A DNA stretch of 64,000 nucleotides, from contig JAKQPS010000005.1 in assembly GCA_029564595.1 (NCBI GenBank), positions 36,750 to 100,749 of the forward strand. Direction: 5' to 3'. The notes beneath the pieces were generated by a model that worked only from the letters and a program-made list of their open reading frames with translations, was not told the origin of the DNA and did no database searches. This stretch comes from a bacterium (GTDB lineage: Bacteria; UBP15; UBA6099). Made by a program: the position numbers and the translations under genes. Shown piece after piece: positions 17,829-26,798 of this stretch (position 1 is the stretch's first letter; each line of letters opens with the position of its first letter).

Positions 17829-18845
17829 ATGATGGAACCGTTGAAAAAAACAGAACCCGACAACAAAGAAATATTTCATATTCCTTCAACTAGCCCGCGC
17901 CCGGAGATAAGCGCTGTCATCACTTGCTACTTCGAGGAATCAAGCATAAACGAGTTTTATTCAAGGCTATCATCGACGTTAAAATCCACCGGACGATCGT
18001 ATGAAATAATTTTCGTTAACGATGGAAGCAGCGACGGCACGTTCAGGATTCTAAAAGAGATTTACGATGCGGACGGCTCAGTCGCGGCCGTTATCGACCT
18101 TTTCCGCAATTCCGGCCAAGCCGCCGCAATCACCTCCGGGCTGGAATACGCTAGAGGCGATATCGTTTTGCTTATGGACAGCGATCTTCAGCTTTCTCCG
18201 GAAGATTTGCCTCTTCTTTTAGCGGAATATGACAAAGGCAACGACATTGTCGCCGGATACCGGGAAAACAGAAAAGATCATATTCGACGAATCATTCCAT
18301 CTAAAATCGCCAACATAATCATGAGAAAAGTGGCAAAACACAACTTGCGCGATTTCGGTTGCACATTCAAGCTTATCAATTCCAAACTCGTTAAAGCTTT
18401 CGACTTCGGACCATGCAACCCGATTCAGATTTCCTGTGTGATATCCAAAGCCGCGCTTGTGTCGGAGGTCCCGGTAAACCATCATCCGAGGAAATACGGC
18501 AAATCAGGATGGACTTTCTGGAAACTCTATTCATACAATATCGACAATTTTGTGCGCTTTTCGGAAATACCATTTCAGATTATGGGCGTGGCGTGTTTTG
18601 CTGTTGCGGTGGCGTTTCTGATAAGGTTGGCGACGGTGTATCTGTTCCCGTTCAACATTCTTAAGGTAGTCACCACCGGGCTAATTCTTAACGTTCTTGT
18701 CTTCTGTTTTCTCGTGACGCTTGTAATGCTGGTTGCGATAGGAGAGTTCACTATCCGCAATTTCATAATGCTGAGCAGACAGCCTTCATACGTGGTCAAG
18801 ACTGTCTTCCACAGACTATCCGAACAGAACGACAATAGGGTTTGA
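17829..18845 (+). CDS. Glycosyltransferase family 2, DPM1/GtrB type with two C-terminal helices
   Basis: A 338-residue polyprenyl-phosphate sugar transferase. The GT-A core starts ISAVITCYFEE and has VNDGSSDGT (about 60-68), the AAAITSGLEYARGD region and the metal-binding MDSDLQLSPED. DXD and the HHPRKYGKSGWTFWKLY segment are as in GtrB/ArnC. Two membrane helices follow (about 242-275 and 280-305). These enzymes load a sugar onto undecaprenyl phosphate for transfer across the membrane, so a PMT-type transferase such as the one at 14187 could use the product. The gene is divergent from the acyltransferase with a 76-base gap. Confidence 0.9.
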   Translation: MMEPLKKTEPDNKEIFHIPSTSPRPEISAVITCYFEESSINEFYSRLSSTLKSTGRSYEIIFVNDGSSDGTFRILKEIYDADGSVAAVIDLFRNSGQAAAITSGLEYARGDIVLLMDSDLQLSPEDLPLLLAEYDKGNDIVAGYRENRKDHIRRIIPSKIANIIMRKVAKHNLRDFGCTFKLINSKLVKAFDFGPCNPIQISCVISKAALVSEVPVNHHPRKYGKSGWTFWKLYSYNIDNFVRFSEIPFQIMGVACFAVAVAFLIRLATVYLFPFNILKVVTTGLILNVLVFCFLVTLVMLVAIGEFTIRNFIMLSRQPSYVVKTVFHRLSEQNDNRV

Positions 18846-18889
18846 TTATCTTGAGAGACGCAAGAAACAGCGCTTGTGTGGAAAATGGG

Positions 18890-18953
18890 TTCCCGCTTTC
18901 GCGGGAATGACGGCAGAAAAGAATAAGGAATGACGGCGCGTAAAGCGCGTTCC
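18890..18953. repeat. Two adjacent palindromes (REP-like)
   Basis: A 7-bp stem ttcccgc/gcgggaa with a tttc loop (18890-18907) is followed by aatgacgg and then a second palindrome built on ggaa...gcgcg/taaa/gcgcgttcc to 18953. The core, followed by aatgacgg, resembles widespread extragenic REP-type repeats. It lies in the convergent gap between GT2 and the transaldolase-like gene. A related core occurs at 57683. Confidence 0.55.
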
Positions 18954-19002
18954 GCTCCTTACAGCAAACGCAATATTTTCTGCTCTGCGCAGTAAATCCG
19001 GG

Positions 19003-21132
19003 TTAAGCCTTTTCGAACTCTTTGAGCATTCTCGCGCTGAAAGCGTCGTATGCGGCTTTGAATTCGGCGAGAGTCTTTTTGACCGAGCCGAATTCCGGCC
19101 ATTGCGCCGGGGTATGCCCCTTCACTCCGAAATCGCCTTGGATGCCCGCCAAGCCCAGAATCTTTTTTAGTTCAGCATTCAGCTCATACCCGGCGACAAA
19201 ATCAGGAATGCGGCTTAACCTGTCGACAACGTCGGCGCCGAAATCGTCTCTTATGGATTCGACATAGTCGTTAAGTTTGAAATCGTTTTGAAGAGACATT
19301 TTTCTGACATTTTCCTGATGGTTGCCGAATTCGGTGTGAACCATATTGTTTGCGGCTAGAGTCCAGTATGTGTCTTCGGGTTTTCTCTTCGAGGCGGGCA
19401 GATAGTTTATCCTGTCCATAATGAAGCGCGCCTGATCCATGCCGAGATCGTATGTGTCGCAGATGTATTCCGACCATTTTTCGTAGTTGCGCTCTGAAAA
19501 GAAAATATGCCAAACTCTGCGGGCGACGAGAGTTCCGGATTTCTCTATATCGCTTTCAATCTGCTCAAGCTCAGTCTTGGAAACGATGTCCTTGAGGGCA
19601 GCGGCGACATTTGCGTCGATGGTTTTCTGCGCGCCGAAACGAGTCGCGGCGACGACCGCCGCCTCATAATTGGAAGCTGATTTAGCGGCTTTCTCTGAAC
19701 CATTCGCTTTCGCCAGCGCCAGAACTTTTTTCAAAGCTTTCTCCGCGCCGATTTTCTTTTTCAGCGAAGCGAAAAGAGACTCGAGTTTGACTTCCCTCAA
19801 GTGGCTTTCAAATCTTCCTCCCATATTGGTCATGTAGAGTTGGGTCGGAAGAATGCCCATGTTCATGGCCGAAGCCATTCCGGCGATTTCCTCAAGAATC
19901 ATCGTGACCTGCTGCGCCACAGTGTAAACCACGGTGACGTTCGAGCCGAGTCCGAACGAGTTGATGGAGCGCGCAATATTTCTGGCGGCAGGATGGCAGG
20001 CCGCCACTTTTATCACAAGATTTGCGCGCCCTTTTTCCGCGGGAGATTCATATCCGGCGAGCAGATAGGAATCATAAACGCGCAGGTTCTCTTCGGCGAG
20101 TTTCAGAGCGTTGAGGGCGTCGGCTATGCTTTCATCAGCTTTATGCGCGATATTCGGGTTCAACTGAAAGCTTACGACGCCGCCGCCGGATTCATCGCGA
20201 AGATTGTGAAAGACAGGCCTGAAAACATGAAGGTTGTCCCAAAGAGCTAGCAAAGTGGCAAAAAGAGCTATCTCGTCCGAATGCTTGGAAGGATTCGCCC
20301 GCCATATCTCTCGCATAGGATGGCCGGCGGCGGCTGATATGAATTTCTCAGTTAATGCCGGATCGTCGTCATACGCTTTGGCTGCCAGAACTGGATTGGT
20401 TGAAACCTGTTCGAAACCCAGATGTCGAAGCCATCTTAATCCGAGAGCGTAGTCGTTCCCGAATTTGCAAACGCCTTCGGCTGACATTTTGAAATAAATA
20501 TTGTTAAATATTTCATCGGCGGCGGCGTCAAGGAAGTCGAGAGTGACCGGGCCGTCGCCGGCGACGGCGCCGCGAATCCTTTTGCCTGTAAGGGATGTCA
20601 TGCTTGCGCCTCCCTGCACAAGTTCCATCCCTTTGAGAATCTTGTCCACTGCCGCAAAAGCTATAACGGGAACTCCGTTTTCTTCAATTTCCATCGACTC
20701 CCACTTCAACAGAACTTCTTCGATGTTCGAAACGCTCAGTTCCGTTTCCCATTCATCGAGCCAGCCGCTTTCCAGCCCAAAGAAATTCAGAGCCAGTTCA
20801 AGAGCGAACTCATACGCGTTTATTCTGAACTGGATTTTTTTAGTTCGCGCTTCCTTTGAGTCGCTCGCCTTCAAAGCTGACAAGGCGAACCTGTAGCTGA
20901 GGCTTCGAAAAGCGTTTGACACTGTTTCTGTCAACCGACCATTGAGGTCCGGGAACAAAAAATGATCGGCAGCCAGCCGAGGCCATCCCCATTCGACTAG
21001 TTGAGCCGCGTTAGAAGCGGGGTCGCCGATTATCGGCGATTTCCCATGAGATGTTAGACTTTCAGCAGACATGCTGTTCGCCGCTTCGCGAACCTCATTC
21101 TGAATCTCGGAAGCTCTTGTTTTCTTTGCCAT
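19003..21132 (-). CDS. Large transaldolase-family protein with N- and C-terminal extensions
   Basis: A 709-residue protein with a recognisable transaldolase TIM-barrel core at about 215-450. Matching elements are LRHLGFEQVSTNPVLAAKA (235-253, the STNP strand), GGGVVSFQLNPNIAHKADESI (316-336, equivalent to the VSVEVDP strand), LVIKVAACHPA with Lys375 at the Schiff-base position, and SNVTVVYTVAQ (397-407). Ordinary transaldolases are 215-380 residues. Here about 210 residues precede the core and 250 follow it, without a recognised domain. The family transfers dihydroxyacetone units between sugar phosphates. Whether this one keeps that reaction is unknown. An SIS-domain sugar-phosphate isomerase lies 4 kb away on the same strand. 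Confidence 0.7.
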   Translation of the reverse strand: MAKKTRASEIQNEVREAANSMSAESLTSHGKSPIIGDPASNAAQLVEWGWPRLAADHFLFPDLNGRLTETVSNAFRSLSYRFALSALKASDSKEARTKKIQFRINAYEFALELALNFFGLESGWLDEWETELSVSNIEEVLLKWESMEIEENGVPVIAFAAVDKILKGMELVQGGASMTSLTGKRIRGAVAGDGPVTLDFLDAAADEIFNNIYFKMSAEGVCKFGNDYALGLRWLRHLGFEQVSTNPVLAAKAYDDDPALTEKFISAAAGHPMREIWRANPSKHSDEIALFATLLALWDNLHVFRPVFHNLRDESGGGVVSFQLNPNIAHKADESIADALNALKLAEENLRVYDSYLLAGYESPAEKGRANLVIKVAACHPAARNIARSINSFGLGSNVTVVYTVAQQVTMILEEIAGMASAMNMGILPTQLYMTNMGGRFESHLREVKLESLFASLKKKIGAEKALKKVLALAKANGSEKAAKSASNYEAAVVAATRFGAQKTIDANVAAALKDIVSKTELEQIESDIEKSGTLVARRVWHIFFSERNYEKWSEYICDTYDLGMDQARFIMDRINYLPASKRKPEDTYWTLAANNMVHTEFGNHQENVRKMSLQNDFKLNDYVESIRDDFGADVVDRLSRIPDFVAGYELNAELKKILGLAGIQGDFGVKGHTPAQWPEFGSVKKTLAEFKAAYDAFSARMLKEFEKA

Positions 21133-21236
21133 GACGACGCCTCTTTTCGTTGAGAATATATTGCGCGAAACACATCATGTAAATTATATTGCATACACGC
21201 CGCGTTCGCAAAAGCAAGACTGATATTTCGGGGTCG

Positions 21237-22538
21237 TTATTTGCGGTTTCTAATGAATTCGATATTTCTGCGCGCCATCCCGGCTCCCTCTTCATCTCCT
21301 ATTCGAGCATAAATATCCATGGCTTCTTTGAAGCTGGAAATCGCGCCTTCGGAGTCGCCGCTCGCGTACAATGCCGATGCCAGATGTTGCAGGATATCCG
21401 CAAGAGACCTATCATCGTCGTTTTCTCTGTGGAATCGCGCGCATTTTTCGAATAATGCTATTGCGCTCTCAACATCTCCGATAGCCATTTGGGAGCTTCC
21501 CAATCCGAAGAAAGCGTCGTTTTTAAGAGCGTCATCGCCTGAGTCTTCATAGACTTCCACACTTTTCCTGAAATATTCAATCGCATTTTCATGGTTATTG
21601 GTCGATGAATAAATGTTGGCGATTTCGCATAAGCAGTTTCCCACTGATGTCGCGTCGGGAAAAGAGGAATATTTTTCCATCGCCGACTGTATGGATTCTA
21701 TTCCCTCAAGAACTCTTTGATTCGCGCATAGAGCCATGCCGCGCGAAAACATCGCGTCGGCTTCTCCTCTTTCGTCATTCAGCGTGGTAAACAAACGGAC
21801 CGCATTGTCGCAGCACATCAGAGCTTCTTCCGCCATGCCTTCCGCTAGATATGAGGATGACAGCGAGTCAAGACAAGCGGCGACTCCGGCGTCATTATTT
21901 GCGTCCTCGAAAAAAGACCTAGCTCCGTCATATTTCTCGATCGCTTCCTTGTTCCGGCCAAGAAAGCGGAGAATATTGCCGACCACTGCGGTGTTAAGCG
22001 CGGCGCGATCCATCATTCCCGCTTCTAGGTTCGCTTCGACGGCTTGTTCTCTGCATCTCAAAGCCTCTTCAAAATCCCCTTTATCGGCGGCCGTATCGCC
22101 AAGAGCATCAAGACAAGCGTCGAGAGCTTCAAAATCATCGATATCGTCAGCGATTTCCAATGCGGAAAGATAAGAAGCTGAAGCGGATTCATAATCGCTT
22201 TCGAACCGTCTTATGACTCCCAAATTAAACAAACTGACATATTCGCCCTGCCGGTTGCCTGTCAACTTGAATATTTCGACTGCCTCGAAAAAGCAATCGG
22301 CAGAGGCATCAATCCTTCCTTTTTGAAAATGAACGAATCCGAGCAGCAACTTCGCCGACGCCAAAGCGTCATCCTCAAGTCCTGCGGATATCGACGATAC
22401 AATAAATTTTTCGGCTTCGTCGACATTGTTTTTCGACAACTCGACCATACCGAGTCTGGCCGCATTAACCGCTTCTCCCGCCCCTTGTTCCAACGGTTCG
22501 GTATAATGGTACAAATAAACTTCTTCTTGTTTCTTCAA
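21237..22538 (-). CDS. Tetratricopeptide repeat protein
   Basis: A 433-residue protein made almost wholly of TPR helical pairs. I count about ten units with the W/L-G-Y-A-P spacing, such as EYVSLFNLGVIRRFESDYES, ACLDALGDTAADKGDFEEAL and LADILQHLASALYASGDSEG. There is no signal peptide or membrane helix, so it is probably cytoplasmic and serves as a protein-binding scaffold. The next gene downstream in position, a PMT-like membrane protein, also ends in TPRs. Partner and role are unknown. Confidence 0.85.
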   Translation of the reverse strand: MKKQEEVYLYHYTEPLEQGAGEAVNAARLGMVELSKNNVDEAEKFIVSSISAGLEDDALASAKLLLGFVHFQKGRIDASADCFFEAVEIFKLTGNRQGEYVSLFNLGVIRRFESDYESASASYLSALEIADDIDDFEALDACLDALGDTAADKGDFEEALRCREQAVEANLEAGMMDRAALNTAVVGNILRFLGRNKEAIEKYDGARSFFEDANNDAGVAACLDSLSSSYLAEGMAEEALMCCDNAVRLFTTLNDERGEADAMFSRGMALCANQRVLEGIESIQSAMEKYSSFPDATSVGNCLCEIANIYSSTNNHENAIEYFRKSVEVYEDSGDDALKNDAFFGLGSSQMAIGDVESAIALFEKCARFHRENDDDRSLADILQHLASALYASGDSEGAISSFKEAMDIYARIGDEEGAGMARRNIEFIRNRK

Positions 22539-22577
22539 AGCAGTTTACCGCCTTTGCGCAATAATTTTGTAAAACAT

Positions 22578-24434
22578 CTATTGTCGCCTATTTTTTTTCA
22601 ATGCGTCTTTCATTCGGATAGCGTGTTCGAGATTTGCAGACGCCGCTTGATTGTTAGGGTCTATCTGCAAAACTTTCCTGAAGAACGAAATCGCTGTATC
22701 GAAATCTCCGGCCTGCAAATATGTTACGCCTGACATCCCTAAAGCGTTTGCGTGCGAAGGCTCGCTTTCCAAAACATGTTCGTACCTTCGACGCGCGCCC
22801 TCAATGTCTCCTAAGTACAACAACGTGTTGCCCATAAGATAAACGGCGGCGTTCCAGTCCGGCTGCGTGATGAGGATTTCTTCTATCATCGGTTTTGCCT
22901 GCGCGGGTCTGCCGAGACTGTTCAATAGCAAAGCAATGTTGTAACGAACATCGTTAGTGGGATGAAAAGCATAGGCTGAATAATAAGTTTTCAAAGCCTC
23001 GTCATGGCGGCCAGCGCGCCAATAAGCCGTTCCAAGCGCTAAATACGCCTCATAATGTCGAGGGTCCAGCCTGACTGCGGCTTCCAGATTCGTTATCGCC
23101 TCTTTCAAATTCGAAGGGGTCGCCCCTATCTCGACGAGCCTTCGTCCGTAACCGGTTCGCGCTTTGGAACTGTCCGGGCATACATCAACGGCGCTTTTCC
23201 ATAGATACAACTCGTCGCGCCAATCGCGGTTTCTTTCAATTGTTTTCGCTCCGAAGAAAAATGCCACGCACAGCCCTATAAGGAAGCTCAACATCATTAT
23301 TTTTGGCTTTGCGGATTCCAGTTTCAGTCCGGAATTCATAAAAGCCCCTGCAAGCATAATAGACAATCCCATTGAGGGCATGTAAAAATATCTTTCAGCT
23401 ATAACTTCCCCGATAGGCGCGATATTTGAAATGGGAATCATGTTTATCAGAAAGAAGAAAGCGCCAAAGCTCAGATATTTTTCGGACTTCACGAATGCCA
23501 ACCCGGCGATAAAAATCAGAGCGTAAAACAGCATCGCAAGTATCGGTTTGATAGTCATCAAGGTATCAGGATTAGAGACGCAATGAACCAAACTGAACCC
23601 GGACGAAAAAAAGAACATCTGCAAGTATTTCAAAAAGGCGGATAAAATCAGAGGCGCGCTTTCAACGAAACTGCCGGCGGGATACACTGGCAAAGCGCCC
23701 GATTCGCTATTGGCCATTAGAACAAATCTTATCAGGGCGAATATTACGAATACTGTTATGTAGCAAAAATAAGCCGTTCGACTTTGCCAAATTTCATTGA
23801 AGCCGCTTTTTCTGCGCGACACCCATTCGTATACGAGAACGACAGCCGGAAACACCGCCGCGTTCTCTTTAGAAAACATCGCAAACAAATAGAAAAGCGA
23901 AGCAAGCGCAAGTCGAGGAATAGAAAAACCTCCCGATTCACGCTTTGCTCCGATATGAGCAAATAAAGCCGCCAATAGAAAAAACGCGGCCAAAGGGTCT
24001 TCGACGAATGAAGCGGCGTTAACAGCTTCGCTTTGTATCGGGTGCAACGCGAATATTAAAGAGGCGAGGAAGGCTGTGGCTCTCGCGTTTGCGAACGATG
24101 ACAATATTAAAAACAGAAGAATGGCGTTGGCGGCGTGCAACAGTATGCTTGTAATATGAAACGCGGGCGGGTTCTTTCCGCCGACAAGAGTTTGAATAAA
24201 AAAAAGCGCGGTGGCAACCGGTCTGTAACTCCGTTCGCCGCTGATATTAAAGTAGTCGTGATTGAAAAGTTTTTTCAGATTGCCGATATCGTTCAGATTG
24301 ACGTTCTCTGCGATAATCACGCGGTCGTCATAAACGAACGGGTTATCGATTGAGCCGAAATATATCGACACAACCGCGACAAGCAACGCGAGCATATAAA
24401 CAGGCTTTTTTATTTTATCGGGGTGCATATCCAA
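22578..24434 (-). CDS. Membrane protein with C-terminal TPRs, PMT/TMTC-like
   Basis: A 618-residue protein with about 10-11 membrane helices (residues 12-400) followed by about five TPRs (430-600). The first loop FVYDDRVIIAENVNLNDIG has the acidic pair seen after helix 1 in PMT-type mannosyltransferases, and the layout matches the bacterial relatives of TMTC proteins (DUF1736-like). The TPRs would lie on the side opposite the catalytic loop. It may glycosylate exported proteins, but this is inference from architecture. It is followed 12 bases upstream on the same strand by a pseudopilin-like gene. Confidence 0.75.
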   Translation of the reverse strand: MDMHPDKIKKPVYMLALLVAVVSIYFGSIDNPFVYDDRVIIAENVNLNDIGNLKKLFNHDYFNISGERSYRPVATALFFIQTLVGGKNPPAFHITSILLHAANAILLFLILSSFANARATAFLASLIFALHPIQSEAVNAASFVEDPLAAFFLLAALFAHIGAKRESGGFSIPRLALASLFYLFAMFSKENAAVFPAVVLVYEWVSRRKSGFNEIWQSRTAYFCYITVFVIFALIRFVLMANSESGALPVYPAGSFVESAPLILSAFLKYLQMFFFSSGFSLVHCVSNPDTLMTIKPILAMLFYALIFIAGLAFVKSEKYLSFGAFFFLINMIPISNIAPIGEVIAERYFYMPSMGLSIMLAGAFMNSGLKLESAKPKIMMLSFLIGLCVAFFFGAKTIERNRDWRDELYLWKSAVDVCPDSSKARTGYGRRLVEIGATPSNLKEAITNLEAAVRLDPRHYEAYLALGTAYWRAGRHDEALKTYYSAYAFHPTNDVRYNIALLLNSLGRPAQAKPMIEEILITQPDWNAAVYLMGNTLLYLGDIEGARRRYEHVLESEPSHANALGMSGVTYLQAGDFDTAISFFRKVLQIDPNNQAASANLEHAIRMKDALKKNRRQ

Positions 24435-24446
24435 GCGCTCATCGCG

Positions 24447-24869
24447 TCAATCTATATAACTTTCCTCGAACACTACTCCGTCCGCTCCGAAACCGATAAG
24501 ACGATACTCAAAACCCTTATCTTCGTTTCTCTCATAAAAAAAGTCGCCGGGACTCATTGAATCACTGCCTGCTGTTTTAATCGGCAGGCCATTTGACGAA
24601 AAAGGATTCGGAGGATATTTTTTCAGCATTCCGGGGCCGATAAGAGAATCCGGGACTGAACCGCCAGCTACTTCGCCGCTCTGGGGAAAAACGCCTCCGT
24701 GTTTCTCGGCGTAGATATTCAGGGCTATGCTCAATCCTTTAATATTCATCGCGGCGAGCCTGTCATTTCTTTTGTTTCTGGATGTTAAACCGCCGAAAAT
24801 AGAAATAATGAGACATAAAGCAACCGTTGCGCTCGCGTAAATCACATTTGCCGCGACATTCTTTTTCAT
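24447..24869 (-). CDS. Pseudopilin-like small membrane-anchored protein
   Basis: A 140-residue protein with one N-terminal hydrophobic helix (about 7-28) and a small extracytoplasmic domain. The sequence RLAAMNIKGLSIALNIYAEKHGGVFPQSG and then PPNPFSSNG, GDFFYER and FGADGVVFEE recall the helix and Ca-binding-loop region of type II secretion GspG pseudopilins. However, no G-F-T-L-x-E prepilin cleavage site is present, so it may be a relative that is not processed. It lies 12 bases before the TPR membrane protein and probably shares its transcript. No secretion ATPase is in the window. Confidence 0.55.
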   Translation of the reverse strand: MKKNVAANVIYASATVALCLIISIFGGLTSRNKRNDRLAAMNIKGLSIALNIYAEKHGGVFPQSGEVAGGSVPDSLIGPGMLKKYPPNPFSSNGLPIKTAGSDSMSPGDFFYERNEDKGFEYRLIGFGADGVVFEESYID

Positions 24870-24900
24870 AGGATGACGACCTGCGACACAAACCGAGCCG

Positions 24901-25965
24901 CTATTTACGCGCGGCAGTTTTTTTCTTCTTTTTGCCGGCGGTATTTGCGGCGGCTTTTTTCTGTTCGGGCGACGCTTTCGGCGCGGCGACTGACGGGTTC
25001 ATTTTCAGAAGACCGAGTTGGACAAGATCATGAAGGTGTATCATTCCGACAGGTTCCAACTTTGCGCCGACGACCGGCAAAACGGTAATCGAATTGTCTT
25101 CCATGATTTTCAAAGCCTCAAACATCGTGCTTTCCCGCCGGACGTGTTTGGGAGATTTCGTCATGACGGATTTGACGCTTGTGAGGAACAGATTGGCGAG
25201 AGAGCCTTGAGACTTCTGAAGGAGTCGCCTGACATCCCCATCCGTGACGATGCCGGTCAAAGCGCCGTCTGCGCCGACAATGCTGATGGCGCCCAAACCT
25301 TTTGAGGTAATCTCAAGCAACGCGTCTCGGAAAATCATGTCGCCTGCGGCGACGGGATTTCCGGGTCTGGTGGCCAGAAGGTCTTCCACTGTGTAAATCG
25401 CCTCGCCGCCTGCGGCTTGCGAGCGTGAAGTTCTGCCGCTTTCGATGTCCTGCTCATAAAGCAAAGCCATAGCAAGCAGGTCCCCCAGAGCCAAAGCGCT
25501 CACACAAGTCGAGTAGGAAGCGAAATTGTCCGTTGCGTCCAGAGGCAGGGAAGTTTTCAGGAGGATATCGGCGGCGCGGGCAAGGCTGCTTCTGCCGCTC
25601 GGAGTTAGAGCTATGATTTTTGCTTTCTTCTTTTTGAGCCAAGGGAGAACCCTTATGATTTCGTCCGATTCGCCGCTGCTGGAAATAGCTATTGCCACGT
25701 CTTCATGAGATATCGAAGCGGCTTCGCCATAGAAAGCGGCTATGGGATCGAGAAGAAAAGCCCTGCGGCCGGCCGCTCTGAGGGTTGAAGCCAATTTGGC
25801 GCCGACAGCGCCTGATTTTCCGAAACCGAAAATCACGATCGAGCCTTTGCATGATTTCAGAACAGATAAAGCTTTGTCGAAAGGCTGACCTAGCTCGCCG
25901 CCCATTCTTTCAAGCTCTAAACCCTGTCTTTGAAGCAGTTCTTTCATCTTCTTTGCGGCTGTCAT
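24901..25965 (-). CDS. SIS-CBS sugar-phosphate isomerase (arabinose-5-phosphate isomerase-like)
   Basis: A 354-residue protein of KpsF/GutQ type. The SIS domain spans about 30-175, with GSIVIFGFGKSGAVGAKLAST, VAIAISSSGESDEIIRVLPWLKK and a conserved His-free phosphate loop. Two CBS modules follow (about 205-260 and 270-325: ISIVGADGALTGIVTDGDVRR, LPVVGAKLEPVGMIHLHDLVQLG). In LPS biosynthesis such enzymes turn ribulose-5-phosphate into arabinose-5-phosphate for Kdo. The C terminus is an unusual Lys/Ala-rich tail of about 25 residues. No other Kdo genes are in the window, so the exact pathway is inferred from family only. Confidence 0.88.
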   Translation of the reverse strand: MTAAKKMKELLQRQGLELERMGGELGQPFDKALSVLKSCKGSIVIFGFGKSGAVGAKLASTLRAAGRRAFLLDPIAAFYGEAASISHEDVAIAISSSGESDEIIRVLPWLKKKKAKIIALTPSGRSSLARAADILLKTSLPLDATDNFASYSTCVSALALGDLLAMALLYEQDIESGRTSRSQAAGGEAIYTVEDLLATRPGNPVAAGDMIFRDALLEITSKGLGAISIVGADGALTGIVTDGDVRRLLQKSQGSLANLFLTSVKSVMTKSPKHVRRESTMFEALKIMEDNSITVLPVVGAKLEPVGMIHLHDLVQLGLLKMNPSVAAPKASPEQKKAAANTAGKKKKKTAARK

Positions 25966-26017
25966 AAACGGCCTCCGCTTTCCCGCTCCGGATTACGGTC
26001 TCTCGATTCCGGGCGAT

Positions 26018-26797
26018 TTATTCTATCATTTCCGGTCTTGGCCGAGGTTCCCTTGCCCAATCTTCCATTCTTCTTGAGAAGAACGCTTGAAACACCAGAT
26101 ACATGGTTGTCGACCACACTCCCAGCGATATCATAATGTGGAACATCGTTGTCATTACAATTCTTTTCTCCATGTCGACGCTGTGAGTCAACGGGGAAAC
26201 GAATCTATTGTTAATAAACGGAGCCGACGCCGCGGTTGCGAATATCAACAATCCGGCAAGAAGTCCTATTCCCGAGTAGTAGAATTTCAGCCCGCGCATT
26301 GCTTTTATTCCGACGAATATCTCGAAACAAAAGGCTCGAAGGTCCCAAGCGACAGCGAACAAAGATTCGTGCTTGCGCACATTAATGCTGTTTTTCCATG
26401 CGGAATACACGCCATATAAGAAAGAAGCGGCGATAATCGGCCAAGTCAACGGCAACATATATGGATGAGGATAGAAGTAAACCATTAAAGAGAGAGAAAG
26501 CATAAATGGAAAATACGTCAATCCGAAAATATACAACATCGAAAGATGTAGATGTTTTGAGGCTTTGTTTCTAAGGGCGATCTTTTTTCCTCTCGGACTC
26601 TCTTCCACCAGCCAAATCCAGTTATCCTCTGGCAGAATGAAAAACACAGGCGCTGAAACTATCATAAGCTTCAGCATAAAAACGAACATGCCGGACAACT
26701 CAGAGGGGGGCGCAAATCTTCCGAAAATAAAAACAGCAATCCAGAGGATCGCCTCAATGGCCAGAAAAACAAGCGCTTTAAATAATCTGACGTCCAA
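26018..26797 (-). CDS. Integral membrane protein of unknown function
   Basis: A 259-residue protein with six or seven predicted hydrophobic segments and short charged loops; I recognise no family. A small cytoplasmic-looking loop (RKHESLFAVAWDLRAFCFE) lies in the middle, and the C terminus is short and polar (RRMEDWAREPRPRPEMIE). It follows the DUF3084 gene with one base between them, so the two are co-transcribed and may act together at the inner membrane. No signal peptide or catalytic motif is visible. Confidence 0.7.
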   Translation of the reverse strand: MDVRLFKALVFLAIEAILWIAVFIFGRFAPPSELSGMFVFMLKLMIVSAPVFFILPEDNWIWLVEESPRGKKIALRNKASKHLHLSMLYIFGLTYFPFMLSLSLMVYFYPHPYMLPLTWPIIAASFLYGVYSAWKNSINVRKHESLFAVAWDLRAFCFEIFVGIKAMRGLKFYYSGIGLLAGLLIFATAASAPFINNRFVSPLTHSVDMEKRIVMTTMFHIMISLGVWSTTMYLVFQAFFSRRMEDWAREPRPRPEMIE

Positions 26798-26798
26798 T

